Positions 39,301 to 54,300 of a stretch of DNA of 64,000 bases are shown piece by piece. Position 1 is the first letter of the stretch; the number at the start of each line of letters is the position of its first letter. The notes under the pieces are model-generated. The model saw only the letters and a program-made list of their open reading frames with translations. It was not told the DNA's origin and searched no databases. The DNA is taken from NCBI GenBank assembly GCA_025992705.1, contig DAJPGJ010000001.1:310001-374000 (forward strand). The letters are read 5' to 3'. Both the position numbers and the translations under genes were made by a program. Origin of the DNA: Coriobacteriaceae bacterium. GTDB lineage: Bacteria; Actinomycetota; Coriobacteriia; Coriobacteriales; QAMH01.

Positions 39301-42300
39301 TGCCGCTCGCTCTACCACATCAAGACGGGCCCCACCACCGTTCTCGAGGGCACCGGACTTGCCAACTTGGTCGATCATGGCCAGGAGAAGGGCACCTGGT
39401 TCAACGAGGACAGGACCTGGTACGATGGCTCCGCTATTCTTGCCGCGCATTATCCGGCCAGCGGCAACATGTACGCCAACGATGACTATTACTTCTATGC
39501 CATCATCCAGGGTCGCTTCGACAGCAACAACAACGTCTGGTGGCGCTACGACATGTCCGAGCACACCCTGACGCTCGGCCTTGAGAAGCCCAATGAGTCC
39601 AACGAGGTCCAGGAGCTTTACAACCAGCTTCCGTGGGGTAGCCTCGCACCGCCAGACATGCCCAAGGGCAAAGACATCACCTCCATGATTGAGAAGGTGT
39701 TCGTCGATGGTGACGACACCGTCATCAGGATCATGAACCCCTCGAAGTGGTTCCAGAACTACGTTGCTCTGACCAACATCGAGGCCGAACAGCTTGACAT
39801 CTCGGGTGCCACCGACATCTCCGGGATGTTCCAGGGCGACTACAAGCTCCAGTCGCTCAACCTCTCCAAGTGGGACCTCACCAAGCCGGGTCTCAACATC
39901 CAGGACCTCCTCGACGTCAATCCGCTCCCGTCGGTTACCGACCACGAGCGCGGCGACATCGCCCTCAACGAGCTCATCCTGGGCCCCACCACCATTCTCG
40001 AAGGCACGGGCTTTGAGGGCATCGCGTCCCACGTGAACTTCGCCGGTCAGTGGCTGAGCTCCGCCGATGCGAACTTCCGCGGCACCAACACCGACCTGCT
40101 TGCCAAGTACATGAAGAGCGGCAGCAAGCCCGCCGGTGTCATCACCTACACCTGGGAACTCCATAACAGCGCAGATCAGAACCCCGACTTCTGGTGGCGC
40201 TACTTTGCCGAGGAAACCGTCTACAACGGCGTGACCTACCAGCCCGGCACGCTCATCATGGGCGTTGCGGACCTCAATAACGATGGCACCGTCAGCAACC
40301 GCGTCACCATCACGCCCGGCCAGGAGCCCTGGCTGCCGTGGCTGCCTTCCGTCGCCCGCAGCTCGGTGCTCCACGTCGTCACCATCATCGACGATGCCAC
40401 TGGCACCAAGATCAACCCCGTCAACCTTGCCAGCTGGTTTGCCGGCTATACGAGCCTCATCACCTTTGACGGCACCGGCATGGACACCAAGAACACCCTG
40501 AGCTTCGAGAGCCTCTTCGAGGGTGACTCCAAGCTCGAGGAAGTGGATATCGCCGGTTGGGATATGCGCGAGACGACCTTTGGCGGCACGGACGATGCCC
40601 CCATCCTCACCGGATATGCAAACATGTTCAAGGGTTGCACCTCCCTCAAGAAGATTGTCGTGGGTGCAAACTCCGCGCTCCAGGGCACGGGATTTGACAG
40701 CATCACCGGTCGTGACCCGAACACCGGCATGTGGCGCACCGATGCTTCCGAGGGCAACACGCTCTTTGACCACACCTGGTTCGAGACGAGTGCCGGTCTT
40801 GCGACGCGTTTCGATACCGCTGGCCATGGCAGCATCTACGGCACGCGTGTCGAGTTCATCTGGACGCCGGGCAAGGGCGGTCACTTCGTGGGCAATGCCG
40901 ATGCCTGGTGGGCTTACGATTCCGAGGCAAATACGCTTTACCTAGGTAGCGTCAATGGCAAGCAGGAGGTTACGTGCAGGGCGACTAACCTGCCGTGGCG
41001 CGGTATCGTCGATACAACCAAGGTTGCGAATGTCGTGACCTGTGGCCAGCTTGCTCCCACCGATATGACCGGCTGGTTTGCGGCCAATCCCTTCGAGACT
41101 AAACCCAATCCCGTGGGATATGAGCTTGAGGATGGTATCTATCGCATCAGGTACTGGAATCACAGCAATACCAACTACCTCGCGACGCTTGGGTACTATG
41201 GCTTGACAAAAGACTCTGAGGCAAACAAGGCCTTCTGGCGCGTCACCAAGGTGGGGTCGAATTCTCACGGCGCGTATTACACCTTACACAATGTCGGCAC
41301 TGGCGAGAACCTATCGTACGGAGGAAGCAACTACTTCTATATTCGTAATTTCTCTCTGTCTGGGTTCAACCGTTCGGTAGTCATTTCCTACGCAGATACG
41401 AGATATGGTCTCGATCTTTGGTATGGCAGGACGGAAGATGGCGGCTGGGCCGAGAGCCAGGTTCAGACGTACTACCTGAACCTGGCATATGAAGGACAGG
41501 ATGTCTGGAATTTCTACGCGCCCGGTGATAACGATTCGTATATTTCTGGTACTGCTCCGGACGGCAATGCCTGCGCTTGGTCCTTCGAGCTCGTCTCCGG
41601 CAACTTCCAGTCCCTCAAGGAGTTTGACGCTACGGGTCTCGACTTCTCCGACACCACGAGCATCGAGAACATGCTCGGTCGCAATACGACCCTCGAGAAG
41701 CTCACCCTCAACCAATATAACTACCTCACCAATTCCGGCCTCAAGGCCCATCAGGGCGTCCTTGGTGCTTGGATCAACGTCACCGCCGATGATCCCGACT
41801 GGTGGGGCACCACCTCCAACCTCGTGAACCGCTATCCGGCCGGTTTCGGTGGCGTTGGCAATGACCCGAATAACAACATCGGCAAGCAGACCTATGTCTG
41901 GCAGACCGAGCACGTTGGTGGTCGCTTCCCCAGCAACGATGCCGCCTGGTGGCGCTACTTCGTCGACGAGACCGAGTACAAGGGCACCACCTACCCGGCT
42001 GGCACGCTGCTGCTTGGCGTCGATAACGTCGAGACTTCCACCACCAAGAGCATCGACGTGACCGAGACCGGTCCCTACATGCCCTGGAAGGAAGTGCTTG
42101 GCGCTGGCTCCATCGTTCACGTGGCCACGAGCATGCAAACCGGATCGCGTCTGCATCCGATGTCGCTGGCATCCTGGTTCGAGAACTCCGATGGTTACTA
42201 CGCCGGCCTTGTCGATGTCGACTTGAGCAATCTGCTCGTTGACTCCAACACGAAGAGTTTCGAAAAGCTCTTCTACAAGTCGCCCGTCACCTCCGTGAAC

Positions 42301-45300
42301 ATTTCCGGTGGGTCGGTTGCCAATGTCCAGACTGCATCGCCTTGGCAGATGAGCGAGTCGGCAAATCGCACCAACATGTTTGGTGAGGCAAATAATCTCG
42401 TGGAGCTCACGCTTGGCATGGGCAACATCATCACCAACACGGGTATCGAGGCAATCATCAAGCAGCGGATGAACGCTACCGACGTCGACAACGTGGCTGC
42501 ACGTTGGCGCGTCGAGGAGCTTGACGGCCACCACGCCTTCCGCGATTTCAAGATCGGCGACTACTATGTAACCCTTGGCAATGACAAAGATCCGGGTATC
42601 GTCACGCTGTATGGCAAGAGCGCCAATGCCCTTGCAGGCAATTCCAACACCTGGGGCGTTATCCGTTGGCACTGGTATCCGGGTACCATCGTCCGCTTCC
42701 ACAACAACAAGGAGTCGCTGCCCGATGGTTTGAACATTACGGGCAGCATGGCGGATGCCTTCGTGCCCTATGACTTCGGGTGGACAATTCCCAACCCGTC
42801 TGACCAGAGCGAGGGAACAAGCACCACCGACGGGTTCCAGCTTGAGAACTACCGCCTCATCTGGTGGAACACGCTTTCGCAACCGACCAAGAACAATCCT
42901 GGCCATGAGTTCAAGGCGGGCGAGAAGATCATGCCCACCGCGACCCACCCGGTCTTTGGTCATGAATATACCGACCTCTACGCGCAATGGGCGCCCATTC
43001 GTTACAGCATTCTGCAGTTTATAGCCAATGACGCTCATGGCGGCGCTGCCGACATCAACGGTGACGCTGGCGACGATGTCGTGATTCCTGACTACAACGA
43101 GGGTCTGAGCGATACCGACCACTACTACATGCTCGGCTATGACATCGCGGGCTGGTACACGCAACCCAGTCTCGACTTGCCGGGCACGCGCTACAACGCC
43201 GGTGATCTCTACCGCCTGCGTTGGGAGAGCGTTGCCGACATGGGCATCGACGTCGAAATCGTGCAGGTCGAGGATGATAAGCACGAAATCACATACCGCG
43301 CTATTCAGAAGCTCTACGCCATCTGGGAACCCCATGGTGGCTTCGTCCTGAACTACAACCTCGGTGGTGGATCGCCTGCCGTCGAGGACAGAACCGATAT
43401 CCTGTGGACCGACACGGACCTGCTCCCGGCCATCACCCCCGTTCGCGATGGCTATGAGTTCCTCGGCTGGTACTACGTCTTCAACGATGCGGGCGACCGT
43501 GCCGAGGCCACGTCCGAGACGCCGTTCCACACCATTGCCCGCGATATTGATGACAACACGGTTGTTCCCACGCTCTACGCGATGTGGAAGCCTGGCAAGA
43601 TCGAGATTATCTACGAGGCCGACGGCAACGGTACCGTTTCCTCGACCACCACCTCCGATGATGGCAAGACCGCATCCGAAATCGTCGATCTCGACATCGA
43701 CGCGACCGGTCGCCTCGACATCAAGGGTGCCATCGCCACGCCTGCTCCTGGCTATCACTTTGACCGCTGGACCAATTCCATCGATAGCTCCCTGGCTCGT
43801 CGCGATGTTCTCGATGCCGACACTATCTTCGGTGTCATCAACGATAACGGCACCTTCCATCCCGCCACCTTCACCGCGCACTTTGCCCCCAACACCTACA
43901 CGGTCAAGTACTACGAGAACGGTGGTTTTGGCGCCCTTGCCGATGACCGCGCCACCTATGGTGTCTACCTGCAGCTTGCTGTTGGCGGCACCCTCGATGG
44001 CATCTTCCGCGATGGCTATCGCTTTACCGGCTGGAACACCAAGGCCGATGGCACCGGCACCCAGTACGGGCCCGGCGCGCGCGTCAACGACTTCGAGGGC
44101 AGCAACGGAAGCATCATCACGCTCTACGCCCAGTGGGCTGAGCTCCAGACGACCATCGTCTTCACCGCCGCGCCCGTGGCCGGTGGCGTCGAGCCCGTCA
44201 CCGACACCATTCCCGATGGCATGACCGACGTGTCCTGGCGTGGCGACGTCGCGACCGATGACCTCATCGAGCTCGTCGACAGCCAGGGCAAGGTGGTTGC
44301 CAGCTGGACGCGCACGCAGCTCGGCTGGACGCTCTCGATCATGCGCGTGAGCGGTGCCGCCACCGCCGCAGCCGCAGCCCTGCGCGGGTACCAGTTCGTC
44401 GAGTGGATCGATGCCTCGACGGGCAAGGTCGTTTCCACCGACGCCCGCTTCACCCCGACGCGCGCCGATGGCGTGACCTGCTGGCCCGCCACGCTCTCCT
44501 TCATCGCGACCTTCAGGCCCAACACCTTCAACATCGCCTTTGACGTCAACGCGGATACGGGCAAGGACGCGCCCGGTTCCATAACGGCGACTTATGGCAC
44601 GCAGCTGCGTCTGCCCACCGTCGCCGGCAACTCGCAGACGGGCACGCCCGCCATGACGCGTCCCGGTTACAAGTTCGTGGGATGGAACACCGCGGCCGAT
44701 GGCTCGGGCGACACGTTCCTGGATGCCGAGCTCCTGCTGGACGTTGCCATTAACAAGCTCGTCGATGGCGTTAATCCGATCCAGGACGCGACGGTCACCC
44801 TGTTTGCGCAGTGGGAGCCGCTCAAGTATCTGGTGAGCTTCCGCCCCGGCGCCGATGATGCCACCGGATCGATGGACGACCTGCAGCTCACCTATGGCGT
44901 CTCGGGCAAGCTCCCCGCCAACGTCCTCGCGCGCCCCGGCTACGACTTCAAGGGCTGGGCCACCACGCCCAATGCCGCGGCGGCGGAATACGACGATGAG
45001 GCAACGGTCTTCAACCTCGTCGATGACGGTCGTACCTTCACGCTGTTCGCGGTATGGTCGGCTCGCCTCTACAACGTGAACTTCAACACCTCGGATGCCT
45101 CTCACGGCAACGTCTCCTCCGGTGCTCCCGTTCAGGTTTACTACGGGCAGCATCTGACCAGCGCGCAGGTTCCCGCCGTCACGCCCGCCGCTCCCTACGA
45201 GTTCTCGCACTGGACCTACGTGATTCAGCTGCCCGATGGTGGCACCATTACCGGTATTGCCAAGAGCCCCACCGAGGTCACCATCTTGGGCATCACCACC

Positions 45301-48300
45301 TTCACGGCCCAGTGGAAAAATGACCAGGTCTTCAACATCCGCTACTACCAGGGCGATCACGGCGTCTTCCCCGATATCTCCGGTAAGACCTACTGGATTG
45401 GCGTGGCCAAGGATTCACCCTTCCCGCTGTTTGCCAACGGCGCCGAAGTCGATGCCGATCTTCTCGATGACATCAACTCCAACGCCCGTAACTTCGGCCT
45501 CCCCAAGACGAGCCCCGGTTGGAAGTTCGTCGGCTGGGAGTGGACCATCGATGGCGTCACCTACACCACCGTCGACGGCAAGGACGAGCTGCCCACCACC
45601 GTGACCTGCACCATGAGCCTCACGGCCATCTTCAGGCTCTCGGGTCAGGTGCTCTCCTTCGACGCCAACGGCGGTACCGTCACCGCGGCAGGTGCCACCT
45701 CCATGAGCGCCACGCGCTACCTTACCGGTGCCGATGCCAAGCTCCCCGAGGCCGACGCGGTCGTGCGCGATGGCTACGTCTTCACCGGTTGGGGCATGAC
45801 CAAGGACGGCGCCGCTATCTACGCGCCGGGTCAGGTCATCCAGATGTTCATCGAGAACACCACGCTGTACGCGATCTGGGAAGCCAACACCTACACGCTG
45901 GCCTTCGATACCCAGGGCGGCTCGGCTATCGCGGCGCTCACTGGCGTGCACTTCACCGACACCAATCTGCTTGACGGCATTGCCGACCCGACCAAGCCGG
46001 GCTATCGCTTCCGTGGCTGGTACAACGGCACCTCCGAGGCCGATACCGAAATTGACGAGAACACCATCTTCGCCTCGCTCGTGAGCTCTTCGGCTGCCGG
46101 CAGCGTCGGCACCATCTACGCTCGCTGGGAGGAAGTGCCCGGTTCGATCACCTACACGGCCGTCACCGTCGATGCTACGACGGGCGAGCGCACGCCGACA
46201 AAGGGCGGTTACGTGAGCGTGCGCGAGGAGCACTTGCCGGCCGTGAGCGGCACCCCCGTCGGATCGTCGGCCTACGTGCTTACCGGCTACACCTTCGTGC
46301 GCTGGATTGACGAGTGGGGCAATACGGTCAGCTGGGACGCGACCTTCGTTCCCACCAAGGGCATCTATGATCCCACCAAGGGCATCTACGCCATCTGGGA
46401 GACTCCCACCAAGTACTACGCGGTGTTCACCGCCCAGGACTTCACCGTCGTCTTCGACGTCAACGGTGGTACGGGCTCGCTCGACGACATGGTCTTCACC
46501 TACGATACCTCCCGCACGCTGCCCACCGCGGAGCAGGGTGGCATCACGCGCGTCGGTTATGACTTTGCCGGTTGGACCACCGGTGCCGATGGCTCCGGTC
46601 AGCTCATCGCCGATGGTGCCACGGTCAAGAACCTCGCCGGTGCCGAGGGTGGCACGGTCATCCTCTATGCCTACTGGACCGTCCACGCCTTCAAGCTCAC
46701 GCTCTCGGCCAATGGCGGAACGGCCAATGCCGCCGTTGCCGACGGCACTTATGACTATGACGGCAACACCATCATCTACAGCCTCTATGCCGGCTCCACC
46801 CAGCACCTTGCCGCCGCTAACGCCTTTGTGCGTCCCGGCTACGTGCTCGACGGTTGGGCCGAGACCGCAGGGGGTGTGGTGCACTGGAACCCGTCGGCGA
46901 CCTTCACGATGCCCACGGGCGACACCACGCTCTACGCGCATTGGACGGCCATCACCTACACGGTGAGCTTTGCCCCCGGTGCCTCCGACGCCATGGGCAC
47001 CATGCCCGCCTCCGTATTCACCTACGACGTGCCGCGCGCGCTGCCCAAGAACGCCTTCGCCCTCAACGGCTACGTCTTTGACGGCTGGCGTGACGCCTCG
47101 GGCAACAAGTACGCCGACATGGCCACCATCGTGAACCTCTCTTCACAGGCCGGCAGCGACTTCGTGCTCTACGCCACCTGGGCGCCGCGCGTCTATGCGG
47201 TGAGCTTCGTCTCCTCCGAGCCCAACCGCGGCACCGTTACCTACACGCCGCGCCAGGTTGCCACGGGCGGCACCGTCGACATGAAGCTCGTGCACACCAA
47301 GCCCAACACGGCCGGTGGCTGGCAGCTACGCGTGTGGACCTACACCATGACCTTCGACGACACTACCTTCATCACCGGTGAGACTCCCGACCCCGCGCAG
47401 ATTCCCATTCGTGGTACTACGGTCTTCACGGCTCAGTGGGCGAGTATCATCGCCGTCTCCTACCTGCCTGGCGAGCACGGCTCCTGGGATTACGGGGCCG
47501 AGGGCACCCTCTACGAGGGCCTTAACCACGGCGATCAGGCACCGCACTTTGGCTTCACCGCCGCTGTCGGTGGCAACAAGATCCCGTCGCTCTTCGCCGC
47601 CGACGGCAGTCCGCTGGGCGAGACGGCCGCCGATGGCGTCACCTGGGAGTTCGCTTACTGGATTGGTCCCGATGGCAACAGGTACAGGATCGTTTCCGAC
47701 ATGGTCGTGAGCTACGAGAGCGGACGTCCCGTGACCATCACCGGTCCGTTCTCGTTCACCGCACACTGGAAGCGCAGCGCCACGGTCGACCTTCAGCTCG
47801 AGGGTGGTCTGTGGACGAGCGAGACGCCGGTCACCAGCTACACGGTCACCAAGAACACCTCGCCGCTGGAGGATGTCGAGCACATCACCCTGCCGGGCCT
47901 GGCAGACGTCACGCGCGACGGCTGGCGCTTTGACGGCTGGGCGCTCACTCCGGGCGGCACCGTGCTCTACGCTCCGGGAGCCACCATCACGGCTCCGGAT
48001 GTCAACATGACGCTCCACGCACGCTGGACCGCGCGTCTCTACACCGTTGCCTACGAGACCGGCGACGGCACCTACATCCGCACGCGCACGGACGTGACCT
48101 GGGATTCCACTGATGTCGTCCCGGCGCCGGCCACCCGCGTCGGCTACGTCTTCCTCGGTTGGCATACGGATGCCACCATCGACGAGGAGAACTGGCGCGA
48201 GGATCAGCTTGGTCGAGGCCTTGCCTTTGCGGCCATCGCCAAGCTTCTTGGCGCCGACGACACCATCACGCGCGTGACACTCTACGCCTGGTTCACTCCC

Positions 48301-51300
48301 GAGCGTGCCGAGCTCCACTATGCGGTGGGCACCGGCAGCGGCTCGGTCAGCCGTGACTTCGAGGTCGTCAACGCTGGTGACGGCAAGCCCATGGGCTCGA
48401 CCGCGACGGCTGCTCCCGGCTACGTCTTCGAGGGCTGGTATGACGCTCGCGGCAATCTCGCGCCCCATGGCCGCGATGCCGCCTTCGCGCCCATCAAGGA
48501 CGCCGATGACGTCTGGTTCACGGGTACCACCTGGTATGCGCGCTTCGCGCCCATCACCTACACCATCGCCTTCGAGGGCAACGGTGCTGACCCCTCCTCG
48601 CCGGGCATGCAGGACATGACCGCTTCCTACGAGGTTCCCGCGGCGCTTGCCATCGTCGGCGTGAAGTTCACGAGGGAAGCCTACGTCTTTGACGGATGGA
48701 ACACCGCAGCCGATGGTACGGGCACGGCCTATGCCGATGGTGCCACGGTCGTCAACCTCGCCACCGTCCAGGACGCCGTCGTCAGGCTCTACGCGCAGTG
48801 GCGCGTCGTGGGCTACACCATCACCTACGACCGCAACAACGACGTGCGCGGTACGATCACCTCGCCGCCCAACGGGGCGCTGCACAAGGTCGACGAGCCC
48901 TTCATGCTGGCCACCGCAGCCGACACCGTCGAGATGTGGCGCCTTGGCTACGTCTTCGATGGCTGGTGTGATGCTGCGCATCGCGACGACGCGGCGGTCC
49001 AGTACGCCTTTGGCACCGAGGTCACCCTCGAGCAGCTCTGCGGCGACGAGGATCCGCGTGACTTCGTCCTCTACGCGCACTGGACGCCCATCACCTACAC
49101 CGTCTCGTTCCACGGCAACGTGTGGGATGCCTACTACACGGGCGACGACTCCACTCCGCAGACCGTGACCGTGAAGTACGGCGAGCAGGTCTCGCTGGCC
49201 AATCGCTTCACCCGCGCCGGTAACCACTGGATCGGTTGGACCGTCGAGGGCACCAACCTCTTCACCCAGACGAGCTCCCAGGGCTACATCTCCAACCTCG
49301 CTACCCTCGAGGGCGCCGTCGTCCACTTCTACGCCCAGTGGGAGGAAGAGCGCGTCAACGTCGTCTTCGCGAGCGAGAACGGCACGAGGGGTGTCGTTGA
49401 CGGCGAGGACAGCCAGGCGGTTTGGTACGGCAAGTATGCCGAATACGATAAGGTCATCACGACTCCTGGTAGGGGCTGGTACCTGGTCGGTTGGGATGTC
49501 ACCTACGTGACTGGCAACAACGAGACCATCACCCAGACCGGGCTTGACGTCAACGCTCCGGCCACCTTCCAGATTCTCGGCCCCACCACCTTCCTTGCCC
49601 GCTGGAAGGAAGCCATCATCGTCAACTACCTGCCCGGTGACCATGCGGCAGACGGTGCCTTCCCCGACCCGGCGGTCGAGAACGAGACGATCTTCACCCA
49701 CGTCGCGCCTCTGGGCAAGTTCCCCGCCTATGCCAATAGCATCGGTGCCCTGCCCGAAGGCGCCGTGGATGATGATGGCACGAGCTGGTACTTTGCCGGC
49801 TGGCGCATCCAGTGGTTCGAGCGTGGGGCAAGCGGCGTCATTCTCCAGACGCGCGACGTCCTCCAGGTCGACCTCTCCAAGGTCGCCGACCTGACCGTCG
49901 AGCTGCCCGGCCGCGATCCTGACGATCCCAAGGTCTACGACATCAACGTCGTGGCCCTGTGGGCCGAGGCGGACTACTACGTCACCTTCAACGCCAACGA
50001 GCCCGATCCCAACGATCCGGCCACGGGCACCATGCCTCCCAAGCAAGGTTTCCTGTTCAACTCGCAGATTGCCCTTACCGACAATGCGTACGTGGTGAAC
50101 GGCTACACCTTTACCGGATGGAACACCAAGGCCGATGGTTCGGGCATCTCCTATGCCGATGGTGCGGTTACCGGTATCGCCGATATCAACGGCGCTTCCT
50201 GGGTCACCACCGATCCCAAGCCGACTCTCCAGCTCTTTGCCCAGTGGGCACCCAAGACCTACACGGTCACCGTCGATCTGCGCGATGGCGCCCCCGGCAC
50301 GCTCTCTGCTGGCACGACCGGCGACAAGGACTTCGTCGCCAAGACGATTACCTCCGGCACCATGACCCACGTGGTCTACACCGCGACCGAGACCTACGGC
50401 CAGGGCGTCGCCTCGGCCATCGGGCTCGTCGTCAACAAGGGCTATCGCCTGGCTGGCTGGGATTGGACTGCCGTCAAGGATGATGGCACCACGGTCAGCG
50501 GCAGCGTCACCGTGGATGATGGCGACGCCAACTTTGGCCTGCCCAAGCTCATCGTGGCGGGTAGCGTCACCGCGTACGCCGTCTTCGAGCAGCTCTCCTT
50601 CGTGAGCTACCTGCCCGGCGACCATGGCAACTGGACGGCCGCGACCACCACGGGCGATACGGGCGCCTTCTTCGATGACATCAGGATCGGAAGCTCGGTG
50701 CCCACCTTTGCCACCGGCAATGACGGCCTGCTCGTCGATGTTCCCGGCCTGGGCAAGCAGCCCGGCGCCGACGACGACTCCAACTGGCTGTTCAACGGCT
50801 GGCGCGGAAGCGACGGCAAGGTCTATCCCGATTACGTCATTCCCAGCGAGGTGCTCGTCACCGCCGGCGGCGTGACCTTCACCGCCCTGTGGGTTGGCAA
50901 GGACCAGACGCTCACGCTCAATCCCAATGGCGGCGCCTTCACCAACGGCACGTCCGGTACCATCACGCAGATTGCCAAGACCGATGTCGTCCTGCCCGGC
51001 ACGACTGACATCGAGCTCATCGGTTGGATTCTCGACGGCTGGTCGCTGTCGGCCGGTGGTTCGATCCTCTACACGCCGGGTGCCACCATCAAGATGCCCA
51101 CGGCTCCGACGACCCTGTTCGCGCACTGGAAGCAGGACTACGTCGAGGTCTCCTACGAGGTCAAGACCGATGGCACCAATTACTTTGGCCACATCACCGG
51201 TCCTTCCGGCGCTGGCAACGGCATCGTGTGGGTCGAGCAGACGGTTCATGATCCGCGTGGCACCTACGTGCCGTCCTTTGCCGATCCTGCCTACGACAAG

Positions 51301-54300
51301 CTCGTCAACATCAAGGGTACCCAGTCGCTTTCCGCCGTTACCGGCGACGCGCTCGATCCGGCCAACCTCTCCAACATGCTCTACGCTGGCCCGTTCACCC
51401 TTACCGCCAACGCCTTTGATGGCTATCGCTTCGTGCGCTGGGTGGACGAGAATGGCAACGAGGTTTCCACCAATGCCTCGCTGCTCGTCGGTCGTGATCT
51501 TGTAAGTGGTCGCTACGAGGCCCATACCTACTATGCGGTCTTTGCCGAGCTCGAGAGCGTCACCATCGACTACACCGTCTCCAACAGCAACGTCGTCTGG
51601 GTCGATTTCGCGACCGAGGCCGTACCGCCCGTTTCCGGCAACCCCAAGACCAACGTCGCCCACGTTTCCGCTGGCTACGTGATCGAGGGCTGGTACGACG
51701 CGGCTGGCAACAAGGTGGCAAGCGGTGACAGCTTCACGCCGAGCCGCGGTGCCGACGGCATGTACGCCGCCGCTACCTACACCGTGCGCGTCATCCCCAG
51801 GACCGACACGCCGTTTGTCATCGAGTACTGGCTGCAGGATGCCAACGGCGTCTTCAGCAAGGATGCGAGCGCTACCATCAATGCGACTGGCTCCACCGAC
51901 CTCGTGCTCACGATCACCGGTGACACGAGCGATGGCGGTGCCATCTCCGGCGTTCCCGCCGATGGCGTCATCACGCTGCCTGGCGGCCTTACCGGATTCA
52001 TCACACATTACGATGGCCATAGCTTCAGCGCCTCGGCCTCCACGCTCACGGGCACCATCGCCGCCGATGGCAGCCTCGCGCTCAAGCTCTTCTACACCAA
52101 CAACGCGCTCACCAACCCGACCATCATCTACAACGCGGGTACCGGCGGTTCCGTCACGCTTGGCAGCGAGCAGATCGATATCACCGTGAGCCCGATTCCC
52201 AGCCCCGTGGGCTCCACCCCCGTCGCGGCGCCTGGATACCAGTTCAGCCACTGGCAGATCGGCGATGACCCCGACAACCAGACCAAGATTGGCGATTCCT
52301 CGCTCTTCATCCCGTCCGTGCCCGATGGGGGCTGGGTCGAGAAGACCGTCTACGCCTTCACGGCGATCTTCATCGAGCTTCCCGAGATTACCATCAACTA
52401 CGTGGCGGGCACGGGTGGCACCGTCTCCATCTCCACCGAGAACACGAGGCCTGCCACGGGCACCCCGGCAGGTTCGCTTGCCACTGCCAACCCCGGCTAC
52501 GCCTTTGATCACTGGGAAGACGCCGATGGCAACATCGTCATGTACGATGCGACCAACAAGGCACCCGCGCACCTCGTCCCGCCGCGCAGCGCCGATGGCG
52601 TCTTTGTCGCGACCACCTACAAGGCCATCTTCGTCGCGCTGCCCATCGACTACACGATCCAGCATTACAAGGTCGATCGCTACGGGAACGTGACCCTCGT
52701 CAAGACCGACACCGATTCGGACTACGCGGGCACCATCGTCAACGCCGTGCCCATCGACACGACCACCAATGCGCTGTGGGCTGGCTACACCTACGCACCG
52801 GGTCATAGCGGCGAGGTTTCCACTGGTGTCGTCATGGTCAATCCGGCACTCGTCCTCAAGCTCTACTACACCGCCAACTCCGACACCCCCTACGTCGTCT
52901 ATCGCTACCAGCTTGACGGCAACGGCGTGTTCACCCAGCTCACCAGCGAGAACTACACCGGCTACACCGATGATCTGGTCAGCACGACGCCCAACGTGCC
53001 CGTCGGCTACCAGCTCGTCCCCGATGGTACCGGCGCTTCCGGCACCATGGCTGGCCTGCCGGTAACGTTCACCACCAAGCTCTCCGGCATCGTTACTGGT
53101 GACGGCAAGCTGGTTCTCGTCCACGTCTTCCAGGCCATCCAGGTTCAGTACGTCGTCAACTACTGGAAGATTCCGGGTTCCGCCCTCGGCCAGAGCGATC
53201 CCTTGGCATACAGGGCTCCCGCGGCACCGAGCCAAACCTTCTATGACTTCACGGGCGTGAGGGTCACGGCCGTGGCGCCTTCCATCCCCGGCTACACGTA
53301 CATCCTGCCGAGCGCCCATCGCGAGATGTATCCCAGCGTCGATACCGGCGTGGTGCTTGGCAACGGCACGCTCGTCCTCAACCTCTACTACGAGGCCGAC
53401 TACCATACGCTCACGCTCGTTCCCGATACGGGAGCCGGCGCGGGCAACTGGGCACCGGGTTACTCGGCGTTTGGTTCGACGCTGCTGCGCAGCGAGACCG
53501 AGACCACGCTGCCCACCACCAACCACCTGCGCAACCCCGGCTACACGTTTATGGGTTGGGCCACGGAAAACGGTGGCGCGGTCGTCCATGCTCCTGGCGC
53601 CACCATCGGCATCGGTACCGATGACATCACGCTCTATGCCGTCTGGGTTGCCAACACGGACACGCCTTACACCATCGAGCGCTACCAGCTCAATGCCGAT
53701 GGCACCATCACCAAGCTGCCCAACCTCACGGGCACGGGTACTACCGGCGAGTCCGTCACGACCGTCCCGGTTGCTCCCGAGGGCTATCAGGTTCCCACCA
53801 CCCACTACATCACCGGCCTGTGGGATGGCGATCCCAACTACGTGATCAACGAGCGTCTTACCGACATCATCAGCGGTGACGGCAAGATGGTCCTCGTCCA
53901 CGTCTTCGTCCCCGTGTCCGGCGACTACGTCGTGAAGATCTACAAGGTCGATGGCATGGGCAACGCCATCCAGGTCGATGCCGCGGGCAACGAGCTCGCC
54001 GCCGGCGACGCGCTGCTCGAGGGCTACAAGCATGCCGGTGCCGTCGGCTCCAACGTCATCGTCGATGCCACGGGTGCCAGTGCCACCGCCGGCTACATCT
54101 ACCATGCCTACGCTTCCAACCCGCCTGCCGGTTATAGCTACCTGGGCGATGGCGTGAGCTTCACCGTCAACGGCCAGACCTACCTGACCATCGCCTCCGG
54201 CATGATCGGCAACCAGACCCTCGAGCTCGTCATCTACTTCGAGCCCAACACCTACGAGCTCACCTACGTCACCGGCGATCCCACCGACCCGGATGCGGGC

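Larger units (their letters stand above)
24841..42600 (+). repeat. About 21 tandem BspA/DUF285 leucine-rich modules
   Basis: Each module (210-400 residues) has a head with G-x-RFxSNDNAWWxYD, a strand TLTIGxD, VTE, LPW, then IAPxNLxxWFAGYTxLxxFDGTGLD. DUF285 repeats follow, of the form xxMFxGCTxLTTLxGIxxWNTSxVTxF. A tail VLEGTGFDDTLAxR ... GTW ... TWFDCSxxLAxRYP closes the module. Module heads begin near 24850, 25480, 26080, 26700, 27580, 28510, 29215, 29950, 30790, 31600, 32800, 33850, 34890, 35760, 36505, 37780, 38545, 39480, 40145, 40850 and 41890. DUF285/BspA-type repeats are known in secreted proteins of gut and oral bacteria, protists and mycoplasmas, some binding fibronectin or fibrinogen. 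Confidence 0.85.
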
